Assembly: GCF_900496995.4 (NCBI RefSeq)
Contig: NW_024470403.1
Location: 1-64,000 of the forward strand
Length of the DNA: 64,000 bases
Direction: 5' to 3'
Origin: Aquila chrysaetos chrysaetos
Taxonomy: Eukaryota; Chordata; Aves; Accipitriformes; Accipitridae
Shown here: positions 1 through 24,699 of the stretch, in pieces
Position numbering within the stretch: the stretch's first letter is position 1
Layout of the letters: each line of letters begins with the position of its first letter
The notes under the pieces: generated by a model
The model's input: the letters and a program-made list of their open reading frames with translations, nothing else
Told to the model about the DNA's origin: nothing
Database searches by the model: none
Position numbers and translations under genes: made by a program

Positions 1-1975
1 GACATGGGACATGGATGGGGACACAGGAAGAGACCCCCTGTGACATGGGGACAGGGATGGGGGACGAGGATGGGACCCCCTGTTGACATGGGACGGAGGA
101 TGGGACGGGATGGACCCACGGTTACATGGGCGATTGGAAGTACGGCCCGGGCATGGGATGGAATGGGCGGGACCCGCAGGGATTGGATTGGACGGGGACG
201 GACCCCGGTTGACATGTGTGAGGGATGGGGACGGGGAGGACCCCTGTGACATGGGGATGGGATGAGGACGGTGGACCCCCTGGACAGTGGGACAGGATGG
301 AGTGGACGACCTTGAGGGCATGGGAGGTAGGGCGACCCCTGTGACATGGGGGACATGGATGGGGACAGGATGGCGACCCCTGTGACATGGGGACAGGATT
401 GGGACGGATGTGACCCCCTGTGACCTGGGGACGGTTATGTTGACGTGGAACGGACCCCCGTACATGTGGATTGATGGGACTGGGGACCGACTGGGACTGT
501 GATTGTTGACTCCCCGCTTGACATGGGGACGGGGAGTGGGACGGGGTTGAGACCCCCTGTGACATGGCGGGTATGGACGGGTGAGTACCCCCATGACTGG
601 GACGGGGACGGCGGGACGGACCCCCTTGACTGGACAGTGGTTGGGACAAGGACTGTGACTGGGGACGGGGACTGTGTGACCCCCTGTACATGGGGACAGG
701 GATGGGGTACGTGACGACCCCTGTTGACATGGTGTGACAGTGGATGGGTTACAGGGATGCAGACCCACTGTGACATGCGGACAGGGATGGGGACTGTGAG
801 GAACCCCCTGTGACATGGGTCGGGATTGGACGGGGACACCCCTGTGACATGGGGACGGATGGGCGATGGCCCTGATGGACAGGATGGACGGGCTGACCCC
901 CTGTGACATGGGACGGATGGGGGTACGGGATGACCCCCTGTGACAATGAGGACGGGAGGAGGACGGGAGGACGGACCCCCTGTTGACATTGGGTTACAGG
1001 ATGGGACAGGGGAGTGGAACCCCCTGTGACATGGGTACAGGGATGGTGTGTACGGGATGGCCCCCTGTTTGAAGATGGGGACAGGGGTCCCCCTAATTGA
1101 GGTGAGGACGTGCTTACCCCGGTTACATGGGGAAGGATGGGTATGGGACAGGGATGAGACCCCCTGTGGACATGGGGAACGGGATGGATGGGAGGGCTTG
1201 ACTGGGACCTCCGATGTGACGGGATGAGACTGGAACGGGGATGGTTGTGACGGGTTGTAACGGAACCCCTGGCTGGGGACGGGTGAGGGGACGGGAGACG
1301 GACCCCCTGTGACAGGGGACGGAATGACTGGGACCTTGACAGGGCGGGTGGGACATATGAAAGCCCCGCATGATGACATGGGGACGGGATGGGACTTGGG
1401 TGTGGCGGACCCCCTGTGACATGGGGACGTGATTGGGGACAGGGATGACGACACCCCTGTGGACATGGGGACGGGGATGGGGACAGGGAATGAGGACCCC
1501 TGTGACATGGGATGGGGGGGAACGGGATGGACCCCCTTGACCTGGGGACAGTGATGGGGACGGGGAACTGACCCCTGTGACAGGGGCAGATGGGACAGGG
1601 ATGGGACCCCCCTGTGCATGGGGACAGGGATGGGGACATGGGATGGACCCCGCTGTTGACTGAGGATGGGATGGACGGATGGACGGGGAGATTGGAGATA
1701 TGACCCCTGTTACATGGGGACGGGATGGGACGTGGACGATACCCCCTTGACATGGGAACGGGGATGGGCGACGGGACGGAACCCCTGTGACATGGGGACG
1801 GGGATGGGGACAGGCCCGCATGAACCGTCATTGGGACAGGTAACAGATGGGCTCCTGACATGGTTGCGGGATGGGGACACGGTTGACCGCTTGTGACATT
1901 GGGGACAGGGAGGCGGAGGGCCCCTGTGCAGTGGGGAAGGGACTGGGATGGTGACACGATGGGGCACTGGCTGAG
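1..1975. repeat. Degenerate minisatellite
   Basis: The motif GACCCCCTGTGACATGGGGAC recurs roughly every 30-60 bp with variable GGGATGGGAC filler. Units differ by substitutions and small indels, so the array is old or fast-changing. It runs off the left edge of the window. Long open frames across it, mainly on the minus strand, come from a stop-poor unit and resemble no protein family. By position it probably lies in a 5' intron or the upstream flank of PDE4A. Confidence 0.85.
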
Positions 1976-4315
1976 CCGTCGGGATTTACCCTGGGGACAG
2001 GTCCGGACGGGTGGGAGGGGGACAGGGACCCGCGGAGGGATGGTGCGCAGGGTCATGGAGCGTCGTGCTGGGGAACGCCGGAGGGGCATGCGATGGGGCA
2101 CTCCCCTGGGTACTGCGGCGGTGCGGGATGCAGTTGGCGCGGTGGCCCCCTGGACGGGTGGTTGTGGCGGCGGACTTCATGGGCGCGGGGACGGGGGACC
2201 CCATGGCGGTATGGCCCAGATTGTGGGCAGGGGACAGTGCCTGGTTGGGTGGGACCCGGCTGTGGTGTTTGGGGTGGACCCGGCTGTGCCTGGGTGGACC
2301 AGATGGTGAACTAGACTCGTGGTGGTTGGCAGATCCTCGGTGACAGTGTATGGTGGTGCTGTTGCACAGGAAGGGTTGAGTGGGGATCGCGCCACCCGGG
2401 CCGGTATGTCGTGGGGGTCTGGCGTTTGGTGTGGCCAGGCGCGGTGCGGTGGGTGCCGAGCCGTGGTGTCCGGCGGGTGGTTGTTGGTTGTGGTTCGTTG
2501 GTGTAGTGGCCAGCGGTTGTGACCGTGCTTGTCGGTGCGTTTGTGTCGGTGGTGGGTCGTTGCTGTGCCCAGCGTTGACTTTGGGCAGACTGTGTTGGTG
2601 TGCGCGCCAGTGTCATTGGCCAGTGCGGCTTGTGTCGGCGTTTGGTGGTGGCCGGTGCGGTGCACAGACGGCGGTTGTGCTCCGGGCAGTGTGGGCTTGT
2701 GTTGGTATGGGGTCATCATCGGTGTGCGGCAGTGTCGGGCGGTTGTCGTGGCGTGCCGCGGGTGCTGTGTTGCCGTCATCGCACGGTGTCGGGTGCCGGT
2801 CACGCCGGTTGTGCTCCTTTGCGTGTTTTGGTGGTTGCCGGCTCGTCCGGGGGGCAGCGATGGGCGTCGCCGGTGGTGCTTGCACGTGTGTCGGGCGGTG
2901 GCGGCAAGGCCCGGTGGCCATGTCTGTGGTGCCGCGGTCGCCGTAGCCGTGCTGCAGGCTGTGGTGCCAGTGATGGTGCCCCCCCCCACCGCCGGTCCCC
3001 CACGTCCCCCCCCGCCCTGCCACCCCGTTCGGGTCCCCACCCAAGCGTGGGGGTGGGGGGGCGGGCTCTGCCCGTGGGGGGGTGAACCTGTGGGGGGTCC
3101 CGCATGGGGGGGCGGCGGCGTTGGGGGGGGTCGGGGGGGGGTTCCTGGCCCGTTGGGGGGGGGTTGCCCCTGTGGGTCCTTATCCAGGCGGCGGCGTCCT
3201 CGTGGGGGTCACCTCACAGTGGGGGGGTCGCGGGCCCGGTGGGGGACCAGGGGTTAGTTGTCTGTTCCCACCCCCCACAACATGGGACCCCAACAGCACT
3301 CTCCCCCCCCTCCCACAACGCCTGGTCCCCCCCTGGCTCTGGGCGGGGGCCGGGGGGGAATCGTGGGCAGGGCTGGGGGGGGCAGAAGGGGCGGGGGGGG
3401 GCCGGGGGGGGCGTGGGCAGGGCCGGGGGGAGGACGAGTCGAGCCCCCGCAGGCAGCGTGCAGGGGCCCCCCCCCCCCCCCGCCCGGCGCTCCGCGGCCT
3501 CCGCAGCCCAGACGGGACCCTCCGGGTGTCCCCCCCCCCCGCCCCGGGCACCCCAAGGCTCCCCCGCAAACCCTCCGGGACCCCCCCGAGACACACACCC
3601 CAGTCCTCCGCCTTGTCCCCCCCCGCGCTGACGGGCCATACTGACATTCACTCAACCGAAATCCCCCGCATCCTCAACTCGCGACGAGACACCCTAGCCG
3701 GACTCCCGCTCCCGCCCCCCGAACTCCCGCACCATTCCCCACACCCCGCACCCTCCACCCCACCCCAGGACGCCCCCCAGCCCCCCCCCCCAGCCCTTCC
3801 ATCCCTCCGCCCCCTCCCCATCCTTCCCACCCCCCCCACTCGGTCGCTGCCCGGGGTGCCGCCCCCACCCCGGCCCCACCCCCGCCACCTGCATTGTGCC
3901 GGTGCTACCGCGACTGACGCCCCCCACCTCCCGGGGGGGCGGGTCTGCTAGGACCGGGACGGGTGCTGGTCTTCCTTCAGGCCTCTGGTGTGATCCGCTT
4001 AGGGGGGGGGGGGGGGGCAGATGTGAGGGACCCCCCCGGCCAGGCGCAGCGCCGGGGGGGGGGGTGGGTGGGCTGGCGGGTGCCCTCCCAACCCGGGGGG
4101 GGGCCTGCTTTCCCCCCCCCCCCCCCGGGTCCCACCATGCCAAGGGCCCCCCCCGCGCCCCACAGCCTCCCCCGGGCCTTAAGAGGCTGCGGGTAAGGGG
4201 TGCTCGGGGAGGGGGGGGCAGCCCCCCCCTCCCCCGGTAAGCAGGGACCCCCCGGTTCCTTCGGGGCGGCGGGGGGGGGCCCAGTGCCCCCGGCCGACCC
4301 CCCCGCGGCCGGAAA
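1976..4315. other. GC-rich stretch, no gene recognised
   Basis: About 2050-2960 is G/T-rich and looks loosely repetitive (GTGTCGG- and GTGCCGG-like words). About 2960-4300 is made of long C and G runs. I searched for the PDE4 UCR1 exons and the first UCR2 exon of the long forms and did not find them. The last few hundred bases should hold the PDE4A1 promoter, but I see no clear core element. Confidence 0.5.
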
Positions 4316-12570
<8,255 letters not shown>

Positions 12571-13775
12571 TTTTATTTTAATTTTATTTTAAAGTCGATT
12601 TTAATTTGATGGGGTTTATTTGGGGGGGGGCAGGGGGGAGGGAAGAGGGAATTTTTATTGTATTTTTTAAAAAACTTGAAAAGACAAAAAAAGAGATAAA
12701 ATGCCCCCCCCCCCCCCCCCAGGGGAGGAAAAAGGGAAAAACGGACAGATGCCCCCCCCCCCAAATAAACTCGGGGGCTCGGGGGGGGCCGGCAGGGACC
12801 CCCCCCAGGTCTGTCCCCCAAAAGCCATTTATCCAGAGGGAGGATGGACCCCGGGGGGGGGCAATTTGGGGGCTGGGGGGGGGGAAATGAAGCCTGAGTG
12901 GGAAGGATATGGGGGGGGCCACCCCCTAATTTTGGGGTGCATCCTCCCCCCCCCCAAAGTCTTCCGTTCGCTCCCCCTTTTTGCACAGGGATCCTCCTGG
13001 GGTTGGCCCCCCCCCCCCAAATTGCCCCCAGCCCTCCTGGGGGGGGGGGTGGAGCCCTCTCGATTGGGGGGGGGCTCTCATGGACCCCCCCAAACCTGCT
13101 GGGGTCTGTCTGTGCAGGGTGAGGGTCCAGGCCATAATGGGGGGGGGCGTCTCCCCCCCCCCCCCCAAATCCCCAATAGAGGTGAAGCAATAACAAGGTG
13201 CCCCCCCCCAAATTCCTCTTTGAAGGGGGGGTGGGTGGGAGAGTCGGGGGGGGCAGACCCCCAAACAGCTTTTTTGGGGGGTACCCATTCTGACACTGTA
13301 CTGACAAAGCATGGGGCTGGGCGTTCCCTTATTTGGGGGGGGGGGCACGGCCGGGGGGGGGGGGTATGTGCAATGGTGCTGGGGGGGGTGTTTGGGGGGT
13401 TGTGGGGGATATACTCCCAAAAAGAATTTGGGGGGTTGGGGGGGGTAGGGGGGGGTCAGGCCTGGCCTGTGCCCCCCCCCCCCCCCACGACGTGGCCTTG
13501 TAGCGGCGGGATGGGGGGTCTCGGCGGGGGGGGGGGGGGGGCGTGCAGAGCTTTTATTTTTGTACGCGGTGGCGGGTCTGTACATACTGTGAATAGCGTG
13601 GCCGGGGACCCCCGGGGGGGGGCCCTGGGGGAGACATCCCCCCCCCCAGCTCGCCAGCCCCCCCCCCCCCCCCCCCTTCCCCATCCCCTGGGGGTTTCTC
13701 TCCCCCCCCCCCCCGTCCACCCCCCTTCTCCTTCCTCCGCCATCAGCTCGAATAAAGAGGAGAAGGGACCGAGTG
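12571..13775 (+). other. PDE4A: PDE4A 3' untranslated region and poly(A) signals
   Basis: After the stop comes an A/T-rich stretch (12555-12700), then G/C runs. An internal AATAAA is at 12764-12769. A second AATAAA at 13751-13756 is followed by a GTGTGGGGGGGTCTGTG-like downstream element and best fits the gene end. The A/T-containing block at 13555-13605 stands out from its surroundings and could be conserved 3' UTR; this is unchecked. Confidence 0.7.
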
Positions 13776-13789
13776 TGGGGGGGTCTGTG

Positions 13790-14620
13790 CTGGGGGGGGT
13801 CTGGGGGGGGCACAGAGCCTGCTGAATGGGTCAGGGTGGGTTGGGGGGGGGGGCGAGGGGCGGGGGGGGCAGAGGGGAGCTCGGGGGGGTCCTACCCACC
13901 ACGGGGGGGGAAGGCATGCCCCAGGGGGGTCCCAGGGACCAGAATGAGGCCCCGGGGGGGGGTGTCTCATGGCCCCTGGGGGGGGGGGTCCTACAGACAG
14001 GCCTGGGGGGGGGGGGGGGGGACGGGTGTCCACAGGACCAGGACCAGCCTGCGGGAGGGGGGTCCCCACAGCCCGCGGGGGGGGTCCCAGGGACAGTAAT
14101 GAGGCCGGGAGCCCAGGGGGGGGGTCTCATGGGCCCCTGGGGGGGTCCCACTGCTCTGGGGGGGGGGGGTGTCCCAAGGACCAGGACCAGGCCCTGCGGG
14201 GGGGGTCCCACAGCCCCGGGGGGGGTCCCAGGGAATCCAGAATAGGCCCCTGGGGGGGCCTCATGGCCCCTGGGGGGGTCCCACTGCCTAGGTGGGGGGG
14301 GGGGGGGGTCCCGAGGCCCAGGCCCAGGCCCTGGGGGGGGTCCCACAGCCCCGGGGGGGTCCCAGGGACCAGAATGAGGCCGCGGGGGGGGGTCTCATGG
14401 CCCCTGGGGGGGTCCCACAGACCAGGCCTTTGGGGGGGTGGGGGTCCCGAGGCCCAGGGCCTCAGGCATAGGGGGGTGTCCCACAGCCCGCGGTGGTCCC
14501 GAAGGACCCAGGGCCCAGGCCCTGGTGCGGGGGGGGTCCCACAGCCCCGGGGGGGTCCCAAGGACGAGGCCCAGGCCATGGGGGGGTCCCACAGCCCAAC
14601 CTACCCCGACCATAGAGAGG
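13790..14620. repeat. GGGGGGTCCCACAGCCC minisatellite between PDE4A and SPC24
   Basis: Units of about 45-65 bp alternate TCCCACAGCCCCGGGG, TCCCAGGGACCAGAATGAGGC and TCATGGCCCCTGGGG. There are about 14 degenerate copies. The array separates the PDE4A poly(A) site from the SPC24 promoter and contains no gene. Confidence 0.85.
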
Positions 14621-14679
14621 AGCCACCCCGAAGACCTCCGAGCCGGCCAGAAGGTTTCCCCACGCCCCTCCTCTACCGC

Positions 14680-14800
14680 CCCCTAGCGGCCGCCTCCAAA
14701 CGCCGGCTTCCACCAAAGCCCAAGTGCGCCTGCGCGTCGGCGGGGGCGGCGCATGCGCAGAGCCGGCCCGGTTTCAAACGGCGGCGCGCGCGCACCGGTA
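14680..14800 (+). promoter_or_regulatory. SPC24: SPC24 promoter with NRF1 site and CHR-like element
   Basis: A CpG-dense block carries the palindromic NRF1 site GCGCATGCGCA at 14749-14759. TTCAAA at 14773-14778 is the reverse complement of the CHR motif TTTGAA, which the MuvB complex binds in G2/M genes. A possible donor CCG/GTAACA follows at about 14798, and an acceptor ends at 15270, ten bases before the ATG. This suggests a non-coding first exon. The motif pair suits a cell-cycle kinetochore gene, but use is inferred. Confidence 0.6.
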
Positions 14801-15280
14801 ACACCACCTCCCCCCCCCCCGATCCGGCGTACGGGAGAGCACGGTTACGGGGGGGGGGGGGGCTGTCTGCTTTTCCTCCCCGACCGCTGCCCCCAGCACC
14901 CCCCCTGCGGGCCTTCCACCCCCCTGTGTGCCTCCCTCACCCAACCGTGGCCCCTGTCACCCCCCCCCGGGGCCTGTCACCCCCCCTCTGGCCTCCCTCC
15001 GCCCCAAACCGTGGCCCCTGTCACCCCCCCCAGGGGCCCTGTTTCACTTGCCGCCCACCCCCGCCCCCAGGGTTCTTCCCCCCAAAAAAATCTCACCCCC
15101 CCATAGTCTCACCTCCCCCCCCCCAACCCAAGGCCTTTACCCCCCCCCAGCCCCGTCTCCTCTCCTTCAGCATCGCTTCCCCCTGCCCCCCTCACCTCAG
15201 TGACACCTTTCCCCCCCCACACACACAAATTTTGGGGTGCCAGCCTGTTGGCCCCCCCCCCCCCCCCCAGGCACCCCACC

Positions 15281-16267
15281 ATGCTGAGCAAGCGGATGGA
15301 GGAGCTGGAGGAGGTGAGCAAGGAGCTGCTGAAGGTTCTGCTCTCCGACTGGGCCGACAACCTCCTGCGCCGCAGCCTGGACAAACGGAGCCGGATGGAC
15401 GACAAACTGCTGGCCTCGCAGGCCACGGCCGCCCAGCTCGTCAGAGGTGAGTCCCGTCGTGTCCCCCCCCCCCCGTGTCCTTTTTTTTACCCCCCCTCCG
15501 GTTAAAAGCCGAATACCCTGCTGTCCCCAGAAGCTCAGGCGGCCCGGAGAGACGTGTGGCGAAGACTCCGGAAAGGGAGAGCGAGCTCCAACGATTGCTC
15601 CGGAGGCTGCAAGACCTGGAAGAGGAGCTGGTTCGGGCGCGGGAAGCCGGTGCCAGCCTGCAGGCCGGCAATAGATATCCTTTTTGGGGGGGGGGGGGAT
15701 TCCCATTGTCCTTTTTTTTGCGGGGGGGGGGGGTGCCCAGACACGCAGTCGTCTCCCTTCACTGCCCCACCGCCCTGCGACGGGAGCTGGAGGAGCTGCG
15801 GGAGGAGAGCCGGCGGCTGGAGGAGGACACGGAGCGGGAAGAGGACACCGTGCCCTCCACCACGTGAGTGGGGGGGGGGGGGGGGTGACAGGACAGGTAA
15901 AGGGGGGGACACGGACCCCAAAACACCTCTGAGCCCCCCCCCCATCCCCCGCAGGTACGTGACGCAGCTCTACTACAAGATCAGCCGCATCGATTGGGAC
16001 TACGAGGCCGAGCCGGCGCAGATCAAAGGCAGTGAGTGTCCCCCCCATGTCCCCCTTCACCCCCCCCTTATTTCCAGCCCCCCCATCTTGTTTCCAGCCC
16101 CCCTTAACCCTCTGTTCTTCCCCCCCCCCCAAAGTCCCACTACGGCCCCGACATCGCCCAGCCCATCGACATCGACGGCAGCCGCCATTCCCGCTGCTTC
16201 GTCAGCGATTACTTGTGGAGGCCTGGTCCGACGGACGTGGTCGGATGCGGGGGAACAGGCACGGTGA
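15281..16267 (+). CDS. SPC24: Kinetochore protein Spc24
   Basis: SPC24 is a subunit of the NDC80 complex and pairs with SPC25 to attach microtubule-binding NDC80/NUF2 to the inner kinetochore. Exons: 15281-15446, 15539-15674, 15771-15863, 15955-16031, 16135-16267. An N-terminal coiled coil (EEVSKELL; ELQRLLRRLQDLEEEL; RRELEELREESRRLEED) is followed by the globular RWD-like domain (YVTQLYYKISRIDWDYE, GPDIAQPIDIDG, CFVSDYLW), which matches human SPC24. The intron at 15675-15770 is AT-AC U12-type. The last exon appears to hold two extra single bases, one in the CCC at 16136-16138 and one just after the YLW codons near 16219-16225. Without them the product is 200 aa (human 197) and stops at 16267. 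As written, the frame breaks in the last exon. Synteny is unusual: SPC24 is not next to KEAP1 in human. Confidence 0.93.
15675..15770 (+). other. SPC24: AT-AC U12-type intron of SPC24
   Basis: The intron starts ATATCCTTTT and ends CCCCAC. No GT or AG pair preserves the frame here. A branch-site-like TCCCTTCACT lies at 15754-15763, with the branch A nine bases from the 3' end. Joining AG/C across it gives Ser in GNSALRRELEEL, which aligns with human SPC24. At 96 nt it is short. Confidence 0.9.
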
Positions 16268-16351
16268 CGTACGAGAGATGGGCGCACGCCAATTGCCCCC
16301 CCCCTCGACCCCGCGGTACTGACCCCCCCCAACTTAATCACAAAAGTCTCT

Positions 16352-16388
16352 TTTATTCATGTAACAACGGGATTTGGAAATCATTAAA
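16352..16388. other. Overlapping poly(A) signals of SPC24 (+) and KEAP1 (-)
   Basis: TTTATT at 16352-16357 reads AATAAA on the minus strand, about 365 bp past the KEAP1 stop. ATTAAA at 16383-16388 on the plus strand is the nearest signal after the SPC24 stop. If both are used, the two mRNAs overlap at their 3' ends by a few tens of bases. Confidence 0.6.
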
Positions 16389-16720
16389 ACCAGTCAATCG
16401 GCTGCCGGGCTGGAAGGTGGGTGCGAATCCGGCTGCCCCCCCCCCTCCTCCCCAAAACCGGGAGAGGGGGGAATTTGGGGGTGCCACGGCCCCCCCGTGA
16501 GCTGTCCTTGTGGCCAAGTGAGGCGCAGGGGCGGCAGGCCAACATCCCGGCCCCCCCCCCCCCTCGCCACGCGTTTACCCGCCGCCGTGGGGAAAAGGAG
16601 AAGGGAGGAGGGTGGGTAAAAAAACCCGCAGCCCCCTCGGCTGCGCCGCGGCTGCGCCGCGGCCGGTTTTTCCCCCCCCACCCCGACCCCCCCCACCCCT
16701 CCACCACGGCGGCGCCGGGG

Positions 16721-21805
<5,085 letters not shown>

Positions 21806-21944
21806 GGCCCCGGCATCCCCCCCACCGCGGCGCGGCGCGGGGGGGCGGCTAAGGGGGGGCGGCGGGCGATGAGAACCTGCGGGGGGGGGGGGGGAGAGAA
21901 GGGGGGGGTTAGGGAGGGGGGGGGGGGGGCGTGGGAGCCCATGG

Positions 21945-23110
21945 GGAAACTGAGGCGCGGGGAGAGAGCCCCCCCCCCCCGATCGGCCTCAGTGCGTGCT
22001 GGGGAAACTGAGGCGCGGGGGGGCAGAGAAATGAGACACCCCCCCCCCCCCAGATCGGCCTCAGTGCGTGCTGGGGAAACTGAGGCGCGGGGGGGAGGCG
22101 GGGGGAGACCCCCCCCCAGATCGGCCTCAGTACGTCCTGGGGAAACTGAGGCACAGGGAGGGGGAGAGATGAGACCCCCCCCCCCCCAGATCAGCCTCAG
22201 TACGTCCTGGGGAAACTGAGGCACAGGGAGGGGGGAGAGATGAGACACCCCCCCCCCCAGATCGGCCTCAGTGCGTGCTGGGGAAACTGAGGCACAGGGA
22301 GGGGGGAGAGGTGAGACCCCCCCCAATCAGCCCCAGTACATGCTGGGGAAACTGAGGTGACCCCCCCCCCCCGATCAGCCTCAGTGTGTGCTGGGGAAAC
22401 CGAGGCACAGGGGGGGCAGAGAAATGAGACCCCCCCCAGATCAGCCCCAGTACATCCTGGGGAAACTGAGGCACAGGGAGGGGGGAGAGATCCCCCCCAG
22501 ATCAGCCCCAGTACATGCTGGGGAAACTGAGGCATGGGGAAAGGGGAGAGATGAGACCCCCCCCCAGATCAGCCCCAGTACGTGCTGGGGAAACCGAGGC
22601 GTGGGGAGGGGGGGAAAGATGAGACCCCCCCCTCAGATCAGCCCCAGTATGTCCTGGGGAAACTGAGGTGACCCCCCCCCCCAGTCAGCCTCAGTATATG
22701 CTGGGGAAACTGAGGCGCGGGGGGGGGGGAAAGATGAGACCCCCCCCCCAGATCAGCCTCAGTGTGTGCTGGGGAAACTGAGGCACGGGGGGAGGCAGGG
22801 AGAGAGCCCCCCCCCAGATTGGCCTCAGTACGTCCTGGGGAAACTGAGGCATGGGGAGGGGGAGAGATGAAACCCCCCCCCAGTCAGCCTCAGTACATGC
22901 TGGGGAAACTGGGGGGGGGGGGGGGGGGGTAATGGGGCTGGATGGAAGGGGACACCCCCCCGCCCCCAAAATCATGCCTGGCTCATGCTGGGGAAACTGG
23001 CGGGGGGGGGGGAACCCCCCCGATCAGCCCCAGTACATGCTGGGGAAACTGAGGCACGGGGGAGGGTCTCGGGGGGGGGGGCACCCACTGGGGAAACTGA
23101 GGTAAGGGGA
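21945..23110. repeat. KEAP1: About 66-72-bp minisatellite in KEAP1 5' intron
   Basis: Each unit contains GCTGGGGAAACTGAGGCAC, then a G run, GAGATGAGACC, a C run and CAGATCAGCCTCAGTACGT. About 17 copies occur. It lies between the KEAP1 coding start and its probable non-coding first exon. Confidence 0.9.
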
Positions 23111-23384
23111 AGTGGGGGGGGGGGGGCTTCAGGGACGGGGTCAGCCCCCCCCAAATCATTCCCGGCACCCACCGGGGACACTGAGGCACACGGGGGGGGG
23201 GGGATCCCCAGCAGCCCCCCCTCCCTTTCCCCTTGCAGACCCCATGCCCCCCACCCCCCAGTTTTGCCGGGGGGGGGGGCGCAGAACTCCTACAAGCACC
23301 CAAGACCCCCCCCACCCCCCCCCCCCACCCCCCACCCTCCCGCGGGGGGGTCCCGGGGGTTCGGGGGGGTCCCGGGGGTCTCAC

Positions 23385-23660
23385 CCGGCCATGGACGCGG
23401 CCCCGGTCGTCGTCGGGAGGCGGCGGGGGGGGGAAAAGGGGGGGGGGCCGAGGGGGGGGGCGGGGGGGGGTGACTAAGCAGCGCGCGGAGCCCCCGCCGC
23501 GGTAAGAGTCCCTGCGGCGGCCCCGCCCACCCCCGCGTGACGTCACCGCCGCCCCGCCCCGCCCCCCCCCGCCAGAATAAGAGTCTCGGCGGGGGGAGGA
23601 GCTGGTCCCACCCCCCCGCGCGCCCCGCCCCGTCCGTGACGTCACGGGGCGGGGAAAAGG
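23385..23660 (-). promoter_or_regulatory. KEAP1: KEAP1 promoter and probable non-coding first exon
   Basis: On the minus strand a CpG-dense block ends in a good donor, GGCCGG/GTGAGACC, with the last exon base at 23385. An acceptor before the coding exon starts the next exon at 21876. Two perfect CRE palindromes, TGACGTCA, lie at 23538-23545 and 23637-23644 among GC boxes. This arrangement predicts ATF/CREB-family input. The TSS is not determined. Confidence 0.6.
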
Positions 23661-23744
23661 GGGAGGGCGGGGCGTGTGTCGCACGGGGCGTCCCCGTGGC
23701 GGCGGCTGCGGGGAGTCCCGGCGTCACCCGTGACCCCCCCGGTG

Positions 23745-24450
23745 CCCCCTCCCAGTATTCCCCGTGGGTCTGTATCCCTTCCCACTATCCTCCCCCTTCC
23801 CAGTAACCCCCCCAGTGCCACCCGTGGGCGTCCCCCCCTCCCAGTGTCCTCCATGGGTGTCAACCCCCCTCCCAGTGCCCCCTCCCAGTGCCCCCCGTGA
23901 GTCTGTATCCCTTCCCAGTATCCTCCCCCTTCCCAGTAACCCCTCCCAGTGTCACCCGTGGGTGTCCCCCCCCTTCCAGTGCCCCCTCCCAGTGCCCCCC
24001 ATGAGTGTGTCCCCCCCTCCCAGTGTCCTCCACGGGTGTCAACCCCCCTCCCAGTGCCCCCTCCCAGTGTCCCCCGTGGCTGTGTCCCCCCCTCCCAGTG
24101 TCTCCTCCCAGTGTGCCCTGTGGTTTTTCCCCCCCTCCCAGTGCCCCCTCCCAATGCCAGCCGTGGGTGTGTGTCCCCCTCCCAGTATCCCTCCCAGTGG
24201 CCCCGTGGCTGTGTCCCCCCCCTCCCAGTGCCCCCTCCCAGTGCCACCCGGGGGTGTCCCCCCCCTCCCACCCCTCCCAGTGCCCCCTCCCAGTATTACC
24301 TGTGGCTGTGTCCTCCCCTCCCAGTGCCCCCTCCCAGTGTCGCCCATGAGTGTGTCCCCCCTCCCAGTGTCCTCCACGGGTTCGCCCCCCCCCCCCCAGT
24401 GTCCCCCGTGGGTGTCCCCCCCTCTCCGTGCCCCCTCCCGACGTCCCCAC
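23745..24450. repeat. CCCTCCCAGTGCCCC minisatellite between KEAP1 and S1PR5
   Basis: Units of about 15 bp (CCCCTCCCAGTGCCC) and 45 bp, with GTGGGTGTGTCCCC or ATGAGTGTGTCC variants, repeat across 700 bp. No gene is seen here. Confidence 0.85.
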
Positions 24451-24522
24451 ACTGTCCCAGTCCGCGGCGGGGGGGGACACGACCGAGCAAGGCGGGGGGG
24501 GGGTCTCTCCAAAAAAAGGCCT

Positions 24523-24528
24523 TTTATT
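24523..24528 (-). other. S1PR5: S1PR5 poly(A) signal
   Basis: TTTATT on the plus strand reads AATAAA on the minus strand, about 170 bp past the proposed stop. It gives the reason to end the S1PR5 coding region near 24.7 kb. Confidence 0.6.
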
Positions 24529-24699
24529 AAAAACTCGTTACAAAACCGGGGGGGGGGGGGGGGACAGGAACAGGGGGACGGGGGGAGACGGGGACCCCCA
24601 GCCCCCCCAGCGCCGGGACACACACACACACGCACACGCACACGGTGACACGGGGGGGACACGTGACGATGCCGGGACCCCCCGCCGCCTCCCCCCCCC

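Noticed and set aside
1-1975. CRISPR-like or satellite DNA
   Set aside because: Unit length and spacing vary and there are no regular unique spacers. The neighbouring spliced genes show a vertebrate chromosome.
2177-3040. His/Thr/Pro-rich minus-strand frame and Cys/Val-rich plus-strand frames
   Set aside because: They reflect G/T-rich low-complexity sequence. No splice pattern, domain or start context supports a gene.
3640-4300. Missing PDE4A long-form (UCR1 and early UCR2) exons upstream of PDE4A1
   Set aside because: I looked for codons of the conserved UCR segments here and up to 6.7 kb and found none, so no feature is claimed; they probably lie left of the window.
15531-15538. Apparent frameshift at the start of SPC24 exon 2
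   Set aside because: Using the AG at 15537-15538 instead of the AG at 15529-15530 restores the frame without any base change.
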